A stretch of 64,000 nucleotides of DNA from an uncultured Flavobacteriales bacterium (GTDB taxonomy: Bacteria > Bacteroidota > Bacteroidia > Flavobacteriales_E > Vicingaceae): assembly GCA_905479995.1 (NCBI GenBank), contig CAJQON010000024.1:1-64000 (forward strand), given 5' to 3'. Every line of letters starts with the position of its first letter. The first letter of the stretch is position 1. The translations under genes were made by a program, and so were the position numbers. The notes below the pieces were generated by a model. That model saw nothing but the letters and a program-made list of their open reading frames with translations, did not search any database and was not told where the DNA came from. Shown here one piece after another: positions 45,320-54,669 of this stretch.

Positions 45320-45581
45320 TTACATTTGTAATTACTACCGCTATTTACAAATGTAACAAATACTTCGGTTGCTTGATGTTTACAATTGTAATATCTTTGC
45401 GATTAGCACTAAATATAGCAAACCAAAATATTAAGTAAGCACATGTAACTACCTGATTATTAATGATTAATATAAAATATAGTGGTATAATGTTTGTTTA
45501 GTCACATTTGTAATTAAACCAATCGGTAGAATTAATATTTTGGTGCTAAAGATTGTTTACACTTGTAATTTACATTTGTAA
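45320..45581. promoter_or_regulatory. Cluster of six TTACA-N2-TGTAA palindromes
   Basis: The sites are TTACATTTGTAA (45320), TTACAAATGTAA (45345), TTACAATTGTAA (45380), TCACATTTGTAA (45502), TTACACTTGTAA (45557) and TTACATTTGTAA (45570). Three lie near the XRE gene and three nearer typA. Several contain TACATTTG, itself a TAnnTTTG -7 match, so protein binding would cover the promoter. A plus-strand TTG-N20-TATCTTTG pair at 45369-45399 overlaps the third site. The rest of the 389-bp gap has no credible ORF. Confidence 0.65.
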
Positions 45582-45667
45582 TTAGCCCATAACAAGAAGT
45601 GTAATAATTGTCCAAATTGCCACGAAATTAAAAACATCTAATAATTCGTTTATATGAAAAACAACAG

Positions 45668-45675
45668 TACTTTTG
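45668..45675 (+). promoter_or_regulatory. Putative -7 element for typA
   Basis: TACTTTTG matches TAnnTTTG, with TTCG (one mismatch to TTTG) 19 bp upstream at 45645. It lies 21 bp before the typA ATG. Confidence 0.5.
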
Positions 45676-45696
45676 CCAACTTAATAAATATAGGAT

Positions 45697-47457
45697 ATGG
45701 AATCAATTAGAAATGTAGCAATCATCGCTCACGTAGATCACGGAAAAACAACATTAGTAGATAAGATTATTGATGAATGTAAAGTACTTGACGAAAGAAC
45801 AGAAAGAACTGAGTTATTACTAGATAACAATGATTTAGAGCGTGAGAGAGGGATTACTATTCTTTCTAAGAACGTATCTGTTAATTATAAAAACACAAAA
45901 ATTAATGTTATTGATACTCCTGGTCACGCTGATTTTGGTGGTGAAGTAGAGCGAGTATTAAAGATGGCTGATGGTGTTGTATTGTTAGTTGATGCTTTTG
46001 AAGGAGCTATGCCTCAGACACGGTTTGTATTGGGTAAAGCAATTGAATTAGGATTAAAGCCTATCGTTGTTGTAAATAAAGTTGATAAAGAAAACTGTAC
46101 TCCTGGTTTAGTTCAGGATGCTGTATTTGATTTAATGTTCAGCTTAGATGCTACTGAAGATCAATTGGACTTTGTAACTGTATTCGGTTCTTCTAAACAA
46201 GGATGGATGAGCTTAGATCATACCAACGTAACAACTGATGTTACTGTATTATTAGATACTATTATTTCTGAAGTTCCTGCTGCTCCTTATCATGAAGGAA
46301 CTCCACAAATGCAAATCACATCTTTAGATTACAACAAGTTTGTTGGAAGAATTGCTGTTGGACGTATTTTTAGAGGAGATTTAGAAGTAAATAAAGATTA
46401 CATTCTTTGTAAAAAAGATGGTGTAAAAAAGAAAGTAAGAATTAAAGAATTGCACGTTTTTGTTGGAATGGGAAAAATGGCCGTTGACAAAGCAAGGAGT
46501 GGAGATATTTGTTCTATTGTAGGAATTGAAGGATTTGAAATTGGCGATACTTTAGCTGATGTTGAAAACCCGGAAGAATTACCTAGAATCTCTATTGATG
46601 AGCCTACAATGAGTATGTTGTTTACTATTAACAACTCACCATTCTTTGGTAAAGAAGGTAAATTTGTAACATCTCGTCACTTAAGAGATCGTTTAGAACA
46701 AGAATTAGAAAAGAATTTAGCATTAAAAGTTGAGCCAACTGATACGGAAGATAAATTTACTGTATTTGGTAGAGGAGTTCTTCACTTATCAGTTTTAATT
46801 GAAACAATGCGTAGAGAAGGTTACGAATTACAAGTTGGGAAACCACAAGTAATCTTTAAAGAAATTGATGGTAAAAAACACGAACCGTATGAGACTCTAG
46901 TAATTGATATTCCTGAAGAATATTCTGGAAAAGCAATTGATTTAGTTACACAGCGTAAAGGAGATATGTTGGTAATGGAGCCAAAAGGTGATTTACAACA
47001 TTTAGAGTTTGATGTTCCTTCTCGTGGATTAATTGGATTAAGAAATAACATGCTTACTGCTACAGCAGGAAACGCTGTTATGACACACAGATTTAGAGAG
47101 TTTGGAGTATTTAAAGGAGAAATTCCTGAAAGAAACAAAGGTTCATTCATTTCTATGGAAGCTGGTCAAGTTACTCCTTTTGCTTTAAATAGATTACAGG
47201 ATAGAGGTCGTTTCTTTGTTGATCCAGGAGCTGTTATTTATAAAGGACAGGTTATTGGAGAACACTCTAGAGATAACGATTTAGAAATTAACTTGGTAAA
47301 AGGAAAGCAATTAACAAACATGCGTAAATCAGGTACTGATGAAGCAATGAAAATTGCTCCAAAGGTAGATTTCTCTTTAGAAGAAGCAATGGAATACATT
47401 CAGGCAGATGAGTACTTAGAAGTAACTCCAGAAAGCTTAAGAATGAGAAAAATATAA
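45697..47457 (+). CDS. typA: Ribosome-associated GTPase TypA/BipA
   Basis: 586 residues. G1 is AHVDHGKTT, the switch I region holds RERGITI, G3 is DTPGHADFGGEVER, and G4 is VNKVDK. The EF-G-like domains III and V and the TypA-specific C-terminal domain (SRGLIGLRNNMLTATAG, GTDEAMKIAP) follow. It is a translational GTPase used in stress and cold growth and in ribosome assembly. The GNAT gene starts 3 bp after it. Confidence 0.96.
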   Translation: MESIRNVAIIAHVDHGKTTLVDKIIDECKVLDERTERTELLLDNNDLERERGITILSKNVSVNYKNTKINVIDTPGHADFGGEVERVLKMADGVVLLVDAFEGAMPQTRFVLGKAIELGLKPIVVVNKVDKENCTPGLVQDAVFDLMFSLDATEDQLDFVTVFGSSKQGWMSLDHTNVTTDVTVLLDTIISEVPAAPYHEGTPQMQITSLDYNKFVGRIAVGRIFRGDLEVNKDYILCKKDGVKKKVRIKELHVFVGMGKMAVDKARSGDICSIVGIEGFEIGDTLADVENPEELPRISIDEPTMSMLFTINNSPFFGKEGKFVTSRHLRDRLEQELEKNLALKVEPTDTEDKFTVFGRGVLHLSVLIETMRREGYELQVGKPQVIFKEIDGKKHEPYETLVIDIPEEYSGKAIDLVTQRKGDMLVMEPKGDLQHLEFDVPSRGLIGLRNNMLTATAGNAVMTHRFREFGVFKGEIPERNKGSFISMEAGQVTPFALNRLQDRGRFFVDPGAVIYKGQVIGEHSRDNDLEINLVKGKQLTNMRKSGTDEAMKIAPKVDFSLEEAMEYIQADEYLEVTPESLRMRKI

Positions 47458-47460
47458 GTA

Positions 47461-47988
47461 ATGGCTGCTGTTGAATTAAAAATAGCATCTACTAACGATA
47501 ACTTAGACTTAACGGCATTGATCACCATGATCAATGCCGTTTATCGTTCTGCCGAAGATTACATTTGGGAAGATGAGCACCTCAGAACCTCTGAAGAGCG
47601 TTTAGCAGAGGTTATTTCCAATAATGAACTACTGTTGGCATACATTAATAATGAGGTGGTTGGATGCATTCATTTAGAGAAAATGAATCAACAGCTATAT
47701 AAGTTTAAAATGCTTGCTGTTCCTGATGAACACAAAGGAAATAAGCTCGGTAGTAAATTAGTTGGTTTTGCTGAGGAAACTGCCCGCCTAAAAGGAGCTA
47801 CCACTATGCAATTAGAGCTTTTAATGCCTGTTGAAATAATTCATCCCAATAAGGAATTTTTAAAATCGTGGTACACCAAAATTGGCTATTTAAAACAAGC
47901 AACACACTCTGTAGATTATTGCCATGAGGGAATATCACAGTTTTTAAAAATTAACTGTGTAGCCGAAGTCTATCAAAAGGTTCTTTAA
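47461..47988 (+). CDS. GNAT family N-acetyltransferase
   Basis: 175 residues. The GNAT fold is seen as ELLLAYINNEVVGCIHLEKM, then FKMLAVPDEHKGNKLGSKLV, which is the acetyl-CoA pyrophosphate loop (Q/RxxGxG/A type, here HKGNKLG), and the C-terminal YTKIGYLKQ. The substrate is unknown. It is 3 bp after typA, so may be cotranscribed. Confidence 0.85.
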   Translation: MAAVELKIASTNDNLDLTALITMINAVYRSAEDYIWEDEHLRTSEERLAEVISNNELLLAYINNEVVGCIHLEKMNQQLYKFKMLAVPDEHKGNKLGSKLVGFAEETARLKGATTMQLELLMPVEIIHPNKEFLKSWYTKIGYLKQATHSVDYCHEGISQFLKINCVAEVYQKVL

Positions 47989-48015
47989 TTACTTTTACTC
48001 AAAATTATTAGTATT

Positions 48016-48885
48016 ATGGCTTCCGGTTTTTTTGCTCTTTTTGATGATATTGCTGTACTAATGGACGATGTGGCTGCAATGGGAAAAATTGCCACAAAAA
48101 AAACGGCTGGAATATTGGGTGATGATTTGGCGGTAAATGCCGAAAAAGCATCGGGATTCCTATCATCTAGAGAACTCCCTGTGTTGTGGGCTATTACAAA
48201 AGGATCTTTTTTAAATAAGCTCATCATTTTACCAATAGCATTTTTACTTAGCGCATACCTTCCTCAAGCTGTTATGTGGGCGTTACTTATAGGTGGAGTT
48301 TATTTGGCTTACGAGGGAGCTGAAAAAATTATCGAATTTATAGTGCCACACAAACAGGAGAAAGACACTTCAGAACTGCCTCATAGTAAGGAAGAGGTTT
48401 TAACCCAAGAAAAAAAGAAGATTAAATCGGCTATACTTACTGACTTTATCTTGTCGGTAGAAATAATAATAATTGCACTAGGAACAGTAGTTGGAAAACC
48501 TATAGTAACTCAAATTATGGTGGTAACTTTTGTGGCTATTGTTGCTACAGTTGGTGTTTATGGCATTGTTGCGCTAATTGTAAGAATGGATGACTTTGGG
48601 TACAAATTAATTGCATTAAGCAATAAAGAAAAGAGTATTTCTAAATCGATTGGCAATTTTTTAGTGCGGGCTCTTCCGGTAGTTATTAAAGGTTTAGGAT
48701 ACATTGGTACAGTTGCCATGTTGCTGGTGGCGGGCGGAATTTACGTTCATAACATTGAATTTCTTCATGAATTATTACACAGCATTCCATCTCTACTTGG
48801 AGAGTTTCTTGTTGGTTTAGTTGTTGGTTTTGTAGCGCTAGGACTACTTAAGTTATTAGGGCTTCTTTTCAAAAAGAAACCATAA
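48016..48885 (+). CDS. DUF808 membrane protein (YedI-like)
   Basis: 289 residues. The N-terminus SGFFALFDDIAVLMDDVAAM and GILGDDLAVNAEKASGF are the DUF808 signature. Several membrane segments follow (about 75-100, 140-160, 165-190, 230-250, 255-280) with a charged loop between the first and second. The function of DUF808 proteins is unknown. A C-terminal lysine-rich end closes it. Confidence 0.88.
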   Translation: MASGFFALFDDIAVLMDDVAAMGKIATKKTAGILGDDLAVNAEKASGFLSSRELPVLWAITKGSFLNKLIILPIAFLLSAYLPQAVMWALLIGGVYLAYEGAEKIIEFIVPHKQEKDTSELPHSKEEVLTQEKKKIKSAILTDFILSVEIIIIALGTVVGKPIVTQIMVVTFVAIVATVGVYGIVALIVRMDDFGYKLIALSNKEKSISKSIGNFLVRALPVVIKGLGYIGTVAMLLVAGGIYVHNIEFLHELLHSIPSLLGEFLVGLVVGFVALGLLKLLGLLFKKKP

Positions 48886-49096
48886 GCCCCTACAATTTCA
48901 TTATCATTTTGTTTTATTTTTAAAATAATTGAAACCTTTTGTTAAATAATTCGTTAATGACTATTAATTACAAGCAATAAAGCTTTAGCAATTTTATACC
49001 CCTCAACTATCGAAGCAAGTCTCTACTAAATTAAAGTACATGCAAATTCTACAAAGAACTCGCGTGTCCAATTGTTTAACTATTAAATAGAGCACT

Positions 49097-50476
49097 ATGC
49101 ATCGAGCAACCCTAACATCACTTCTTACCTTAATTCCAATGGCCAACCTTGTTGCACAAGAGAACCAAGGAGCAATTAACGACAATTACAATCCTATAAA
49201 CGGTCAATACATTAACCCTTCAAGTATTGTGGATGCCAAACCATGGTTAGACATTAATCTGGTTGGGGCTAGTGCTTTTGTGCGAAACAATTATGCTTTT
49301 TATCCTAACACCACGTTATTAAACTTTAGTTCTTTTGAGAATGAGCCAAACTTTGACAATACTGTAGGATCTATTAATGGTTATGCCGATTTTGATGTGC
49401 GTGGTTCTTCTGCTAGTTTGGTAGTAGGTCAACATTCTATTTCATTGTTTACTAATGTAAGAGGAATAGCCAACGTTAGCAATATACCTGGAGTAGTTGG
49501 CAAAATGGCAACCGAAGGAGGAATAACATGGGCAGATACCGGTACTTATAATGTTAACAATGCCCGTATTAAATCAATGAGCTGGGGAGAAGTTGGAGTT
49601 ACTTATGGTAAAATATTAAAAGCCAGCGGAAACAACATGCTAACTGGAGCCATAAGTGTTAAACGCTTGTTGGGGTTTCAAAGTGCTGCAGTAATGGTAG
49701 ACGATGCAAATGTTGATGTGTTTAACCTAGAAAGCGCAAACCTAATAAGTACAAATGCAAAATACGCTTATGCCGAGCCAGATTTTAATGCAGGTAGAGG
49801 ATGGGGAACAAACATTGGGGTTACTTATAAAAAAATGAAATCTGATGTAACGCATTATGTACCACATTCTAGGTTTAGTGGTTGTGAGCAAATTAACTAC
49901 AAATATAAAATTGGAGCGTCATTGTTAGATGTAGGTTACATTAACTTTAAAAATGGTGCTTACCACGGCACATATAGCGAAACAACTATTATTGATGAAA
50001 TTAATAGTGTTGATGATGTAAGTGATGAAACACAAGCTATTCAAGAAGGTGATAAATTTACTGCAACACTTCCAACTGCTGCTTCGGTGCAATTTGATTA
50101 TAATGTAAATGATCAGGTTTATTTGAATGCAACTGTTGTACAACGTGTGCCTATGGCAAATACCTTTGGAGTAGAAAGAGCAAACTTATTAGCTGTTTCT
50201 GCCCGATATGAAAGAAAGTATTTTGGTGTTGCCATTCCTATTAGCATGCAAAGCTACAATGTTACTACAACTCAAGTTGGTTTGGCATTTCGATTTGCTA
50301 ACATAACAATTGGATCTGATAATTTTTTACCAATAATTATTAAGCATGATGTAAAAGCAGCTGACATCTACTTTAGTTTAAAGTACACCATTTTTAAAAG
50401 TCCAGCATGTAAAGACAAAAAAAGAGGTAAATCTAAAAGACCAAGCTCAGTGAACTGTCCAGCATGGAATTTTTAA
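49097..50476 (+). CDS. DUF5723-like outer-membrane protein
   Basis: 459 residues. The N-terminal signal peptide ends near NLVAQ. The body is rich in alternating beta strands and Gly/Asn, with INPSSIVDAKPWLDINLVG and VGVTYGKI, consistent with an outer-membrane barrel of the DUF5723 type seen in Bacteroidota. The end is Lys/Arg-rich (KDKKRGKSKRPSS). Function unknown. A strong terminator follows. Confidence 0.72.
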   Translation: MHRATLTSLLTLIPMANLVAQENQGAINDNYNPINGQYINPSSIVDAKPWLDINLVGASAFVRNNYAFYPNTTLLNFSSFENEPNFDNTVGSINGYADFDVRGSSASLVVGQHSISLFTNVRGIANVSNIPGVVGKMATEGGITWADTGTYNVNNARIKSMSWGEVGVTYGKILKASGNNMLTGAISVKRLLGFQSAAVMVDDANVDVFNLESANLISTNAKYAYAEPDFNAGRGWGTNIGVTYKKMKSDVTHYVPHSRFSGCEQINYKYKIGASLLDVGYINFKNGAYHGTYSETTIIDEINSVDDVSDETQAIQEGDKFTATLPTAASVQFDYNVNDQVYLNATVVQRVPMANTFGVERANLLAVSARYERKYFGVAIPISMQSYNVTTTQVGLAFRFANITIGSDNFLPIIIKHDVKAADIYFSLKYTIFKSPACKDKKRGKSKRPSSVNCPAWNF

Positions 50477-50493
50477 AGAAAGCATTTGTTATT

Positions 50494-50528
50494 TGCCCCA
50501 AAACAGTATTGTTTTGGGGCTTTTTTTT
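50494..50528 (+). terminator. Intrinsic terminator
   Basis: Perfect stem GCCCCAAAACA / TGTTTTGGGGC (loop about GTAT) followed by eight T. Confidence 0.88.
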
Positions 50529-50604
50529 AGTGTTTCAAGTTCTTTGGCTTTGACATCACTTTAGCTATATTTACGCGTTTAAAATCACGCAACAAGCAAT
50601 ATAG

Positions 50605-52005
50605 ATGGCTATAGAATATAAGGAACTTAAAGGCCCAAAAGGGTTGCCTATTATAGGTAATATACACCAAATAGAATTGAGTAGTTTACACCAAAAACTG
50701 GAAGATTGGGCAATAGAGTATGGGGAGGTCTATAAACTTGCGCTAGGTCCTGCGAAGTTGACTATAGTAACCGATTCTGAAATTGCCGCTACTGTTTTAA
50801 AAGAACGGCCGGGTAAATTTAGAAGAATGGCAAAAATGAACGATGTGCTTGAAGAGGTTGGTGTTCATGGTGTTTTTAATAAAGAAAATGAAGAATGGAA
50901 GGCACACCGAAGAATTGTAAATAAAGGCTTAGATGTAAAACATCAACAACAGTTTTATCCAGAAATTATTACTTCTTTAGAACGATTGTATAATAAATGG
51001 AATAAAGAGGCTGGTAATAATTCTGCAACGGATGTAAAGCAAGATTTGGTTCGCTTTACAGTTGATGTAACTACTTCGTTGGCATTTGGATACCAAATGA
51101 ATACCTTAGAAGAAGAGGGAAGCGTTATTCAGGAGCATTTGGAAAAGATATTTCCAATGATTTTTAAACGCATTAACTCACCAATTCCTTTTTGGCGTTA
51201 CTACAAAACTAAAAACGACAAAAGCTTCGATTATTCTGTAGTAGAAATTAATAAGCTAGTAGATAGCTTTATTGCTAGTGGAAAGAAAAAGTTAATAGAA
51301 CAACCAAGTTTAAAAGAAAAACCTTCTAACTTTTTAGAGAGTTTATTGGTTGCTGCAGAAGGAGAGGATTCTATAACCGATGAGGATGTTAGAGGAAACT
51401 TGCTAACTATATTGATGGCAGGTGAGGATACGACTTCGCATACCTTAGCTTGGGCCATTTACTTATTGGCAACTGAGCCAGAGGTTCAAACAAAAATGCA
51501 CGAAGAAGCGGCAACTGTTTTAGGGAAGGACAATTGGCTTACGAGCTATGGCGACAACAATTCTTTGGTGTTTGCTGAAGCAGTTGCTTTGGAAACCATG
51601 CGCTTAAAACCTGTAGCACCTTTACTTTTTCATCAGGCAGAAGAAAACGTTGAAATGAATGGCTATTTATTTAGAAAAGGAGCAAAACTGTTGATTCAGT
51701 CTCGTTATATGGGAATGCAAGAAGAAAACTTTATAAACCCTCAAAAATTCAATCCTGCTCGCTGGATCAAACAAGAAAAAGGAAAATGTCCTATGGGTCA
51801 CGATACCAAAGCTTTTATTCCTTTTGGTGCTGGACCAAGATATTGCCCTGGAAAAAATTTAGCCATGTTAGAAATGAAATTAGTACTATCCATGCTAATG
51901 AAATCGTTTAAAGTGGAGTTGATAACACCCAAAGAAGAGGTGAAAGAGATTATGGCCTTTACCATGATGCCATCTAACTACAAAGTAAGGTTGGTTAAAA
52001 GATAA
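50605..52005 (+). CDS. Cytochrome P450
   Basis: 466 residues, full length. The I-helix LLTILMAGEDTTSHTLAW holds the oxygen-binding AGEDTT, the K-helix ETMR is the ExxR pair, and FIPFGAGPRYCPGKNLAM holds the heme-thiolate Cys. There is no signal anchor, so it is probably soluble. It resembles class I bacterial P450s of the CYP102/fatty-acid type. Redox partner and substrate are not evident nearby. It lies 62 bp upstream of a sigma factor gene. Confidence 0.93.
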   Translation: MAIEYKELKGPKGLPIIGNIHQIELSSLHQKLEDWAIEYGEVYKLALGPAKLTIVTDSEIAATVLKERPGKFRRMAKMNDVLEEVGVHGVFNKENEEWKAHRRIVNKGLDVKHQQQFYPEIITSLERLYNKWNKEAGNNSATDVKQDLVRFTVDVTTSLAFGYQMNTLEEEGSVIQEHLEKIFPMIFKRINSPIPFWRYYKTKNDKSFDYSVVEINKLVDSFIASGKKKLIEQPSLKEKPSNFLESLLVAAEGEDSITDEDVRGNLLTILMAGEDTTSHTLAWAIYLLATEPEVQTKMHEEAATVLGKDNWLTSYGDNNSLVFAEAVALETMRLKPVAPLLFHQAEENVEMNGYLFRKGAKLLIQSRYMGMQEENFINPQKFNPARWIKQEKGKCPMGHDTKAFIPFGAGPRYCPGKNLAMLEMKLVLSMLMKSFKVELITPKEEVKEIMAFTMMPSNYKVRLVKR

Positions 52006-52067
52006 TAGAACCATGATGTAACTTTTTTGCTATTTGTTACACTTACTAATTGAACACCGTTTTAATT

Positions 52068-52592
52068 ATGACCAATAAAAAGCAACAAGAAATTTTTCTA
52101 AAACTCTACGAGCCTATTCACAATAGGTTCGAACGCTTCTGCAGGGCCAGGGTTTATGGCAATATGGAGTATCAAGACTTAATGAATGATACACTACTTA
52201 TTGCTTTTGAAAAATTAGACCAACTACAAAATGAAAACGCTTTTTTATCTTTCTTAATTGGAATTAGTGTTCGAATATTAGCAAATAATAACAAAAAAAA
52301 GAAGGAAGATTCAATTGCTAAACCTGATAGTTTTGACCGAATAGATGTTAATGCAAATACCGAAAGAGATGCTGAAATTTATCTCCTTCATCAGGCTTTA
52401 GCTTTATTGCCAGATAGTCAGCGGGAATGTATTATTCTTTTTGAAATATCAGGATTTTCTATTAAGGAAATAGTTGAAATACAACATGTTTCCGAGTCTG
52501 CTGTAAAGCAACGCTTAAAGAGAGGAAGAGTAAAGCTAATGGAAATTTTAACATTTGAATCAGCTTATAAAAAGGAGGCGAATAATGGATAA
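52068..52592 (+). CDS. RNA polymerase sigma-70 family (ECF-like) factor
   Basis: 174 residues from the ATG at 52068; the TTG at 52050 is rejected. Region 2 is seen as YGNMEYQDLMNDTLLIAFEKLDQL and region 4 as LLPDSQRECIILFEISGFSIKEIVEIQHVSESAVKQRLKRG. The first regions are less typical, as in many Bacteroidota ECF factors. It overlaps the next gene by 8 bp. The downstream product may act as its anti-sigma or signal partner. Confidence 0.88.
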   Translation: MTNKKQQEIFLKLYEPIHNRFERFCRARVYGNMEYQDLMNDTLLIAFEKLDQLQNENAFLSFLIGISVRILANNNKKKKEDSIAKPDSFDRIDVNANTERDAEIYLLHQALALLPDSQRECIILFEISGFSIKEIVEIQHVSESAVKQRLKRGRVKLMEILTFESAYKKEANNG

Positions 52593-54669
52593 TAACAACA
52601 ACAGACTAGATAATTTATTCAATCAGGCTAAAAATGAAGCGCCAAAAACACCTTTTGAACAAACTAAAGAGCAATTTTTAAAATCTTCAGCATTTAGTAC
52701 AGCTAAAACAGGAGGGAAGCTAGCTCAATTTACCAACCTTAAAACCATTCTTATGATAGCAACAATAAGTACAATAACCGTTGGAACCATTTTATTCATT
52801 AACACATTTGGTACTGATAAATTAACTCCAAAAGAAAATGAATTCACCAACAACCCTTTAGCCGACTCAGCATTGATTATTCAAGAACATGAAAAGATTG
52901 TTAAAGAATATATAGAAACTGGTCAACTAGAAACAGTTGACCAATCGAAAGATGATCTACTTTTGGATGAGGAAGGAAAAGCGCTTAAAACAATAGAAAC
53001 TCAACCATTAGACACCATTAATGACAGAGCAAAACACAAAGAGGGCAAAATTGATATGAACTTAGGTATTAGTATTGACAACAGCTTTGTATTTCCAACA
53101 CTAAATGAAAAAGAGCAAAAAGCGCAAAGAAAGCAAAAGGTAACTATGATTAAATTGTCGGGTAAAGATGAAGTTTTTGGCTTCGTTTACATCCCTTCAG
53201 GCACCATTAAACTAAAAGATAAGAAGGTAAGCCTACAAAGCTTTTCCATGAAACAGACCGAGGTAACCAATTTGCAGTACCGTACTTTTTTGTTCGATTT
53301 ATTGGAGCAGGGGAGAAAAGAGGAATTTTTAAAAGCTAAGCCAGATCAAAGTAGGTGGATGAAAGATTATCCAAACAGCTACAACCAGCCAATGGAACTA
53401 AATTATTTTTCACATCCTGCCTATGATGAATATCCTGTAGTAGCAATAAGTCGGGAAGGAGCAGAGATGTATTGCGTCTGGTTAACCCAAGAGATTAATA
53501 AAGAGCGAATAGCCAAAGGAAAAACACCAATAAACGATGTTCGCTTACCAACATCAGAAGAATGGATGTATGCTGCATCTAGTGGAGGGAAAGAATTTCC
53601 TTATCCATGGGGAGGACCTTATATTCGTAATTCCAATGGGGTTTTTCTAGCAAATTTCCGTCCTAAGAAAAATGATTATAATTCTGATGGTGCCTTTCAT
53701 ACCGCAAAAGTTAACAGTTACAACCCCAATGATTTTGGACTGTTTTGCATGAGTGGTAATGTTGCTGAGATGGTTGATTTTGAAAACGGTAGAGTTGGAA
53801 CAAAAGGCGGAAGCTGGACCAGTGTAGGACAAGAACTTCAAATTATAGATGGAGAAGACCGATTTAAAGGATTGACTAAAGCTTCGGTAAATGTTGGGTT
53901 TAGACCTGTAATTAACACGCTAAAGGCACAAATTACAGTAACACCACCTGGAACGGTTAAGGTTGGAAACAACCTTTATTTTGACAAAGGTGAAGTAACC
54001 AATTTTGCATGGATGGAGTATGTGTATTGGCAAAAGAAAGCATATGGAATCACTTCTTCAGAATATAAAAATGCACTCCCAGACACCTTGGTTTGGAAAA
54101 GTAAATTGGCTTATAACGAAGCTTATTCTATTCACTATCACGCTCATCCTGCTTACAGGCAATATCCAGTGGTAGGAATAAGCTACGAACAAGCAATTGC
54201 TTATTGCAAATGGAGAACTGAGCGGGTGAAAGAATTGTATTCAATTGAAAAAAAGGAAAACAAAAAGAACGTTTACCCAAGTAATTTTGAATATCGATTA
54301 CCAACAAAGGCAGAGTGGGAAAGTGCTGCAAAAACTGGTTATTCTGAAAAAACCCTAAAAAAACTAGAAGGCAAATACAAGGGACAAGCTAGGGCAAATT
54401 TGAAACGAAATAAAGATAAAACAGAGCGTGTTGCCGAAAACTTAAACAACAATGGAGATATAACCGCACCAGTATTGTCGTATTGGCCCAACAAAGATGG
54501 TATACACAATTTAATAGGAAATGTAACCGAGATGACTAGTGTACAAGGGATTGCTAAAGGTGGCGCTTGGAATACTAGCAAAGATGAAGTGAGTGTGGAA
54601 AAAGATTTTTCCTACAAAACACCAGAATGTTGGTTAGGATTCCGTTGCATATTAGAAATTAAAGACTAA
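52585..54669 (+). CDS. Membrane-anchored protein with two FGE/SUMF1-like domains
   Basis: 694 residues from the ATG at 52585, after a strong AAGGAGG Shine-Dalgarno, rare in this phylum. A cytosolic N-terminus of about 54 residues, a membrane segment (about 55-73) and a charged linker precede two formylglycine-generating-enzyme-like domains. The first (about 190-450) has FSMKQTEVTNLQYRTFLFDL, VRLPTSEEWMYAASSGG and GLFCMSGNVAEMVD; the second (about 465-694) has RLPTKAEWESAAKTGY, LIGNVTEM and GFRCILEI. GldJ/GldK are lipidated relatives, but here the anchor is a transmembrane helix. Coupling to a sigma gene suggests an anti-sigma or sensor role. The two Cys of catalytic FGE are not evident, so a binding rather than enzymatic role is likely. 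The end overlaps hslR by 4 bp, convergent. Confidence 0.8.
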   Translation: MDNNNNRLDNLFNQAKNEAPKTPFEQTKEQFLKSSAFSTAKTGGKLAQFTNLKTILMIATISTITVGTILFINTFGTDKLTPKENEFTNNPLADSALIIQEHEKIVKEYIETGQLETVDQSKDDLLLDEEGKALKTIETQPLDTINDRAKHKEGKIDMNLGISIDNSFVFPTLNEKEQKAQRKQKVTMIKLSGKDEVFGFVYIPSGTIKLKDKKVSLQSFSMKQTEVTNLQYRTFLFDLLEQGRKEEFLKAKPDQSRWMKDYPNSYNQPMELNYFSHPAYDEYPVVAISREGAEMYCVWLTQEINKERIAKGKTPINDVRLPTSEEWMYAASSGGKEFPYPWGGPYIRNSNGVFLANFRPKKNDYNSDGAFHTAKVNSYNPNDFGLFCMSGNVAEMVDFENGRVGTKGGSWTSVGQELQIIDGEDRFKGLTKASVNVGFRPVINTLKAQITVTPPGTVKVGNNLYFDKGEVTNFAWMEYVYWQKKAYGITSSEYKNALPDTLVWKSKLAYNEAYSIHYHAHPAYRQYPVVGISYEQAIAYCKWRTERVKELYSIEKKENKKNVYPSNFEYRLPTKAEWESAAKTGYSEKTLKKLEGKYKGQARANLKRNKDKTERVAENLNNNGDITAPVLSYWPNKDGIHNLIGNVTEMTSVQGIAKGGAWNTSKDEVSVEKDFSYKTPECWLGFRCILEIKD

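Noticed and set aside
45400-45500. Small ORF between the XRE gene and typA
   Set aside because: The only ATG frame seen gives about 12 codons with no features.
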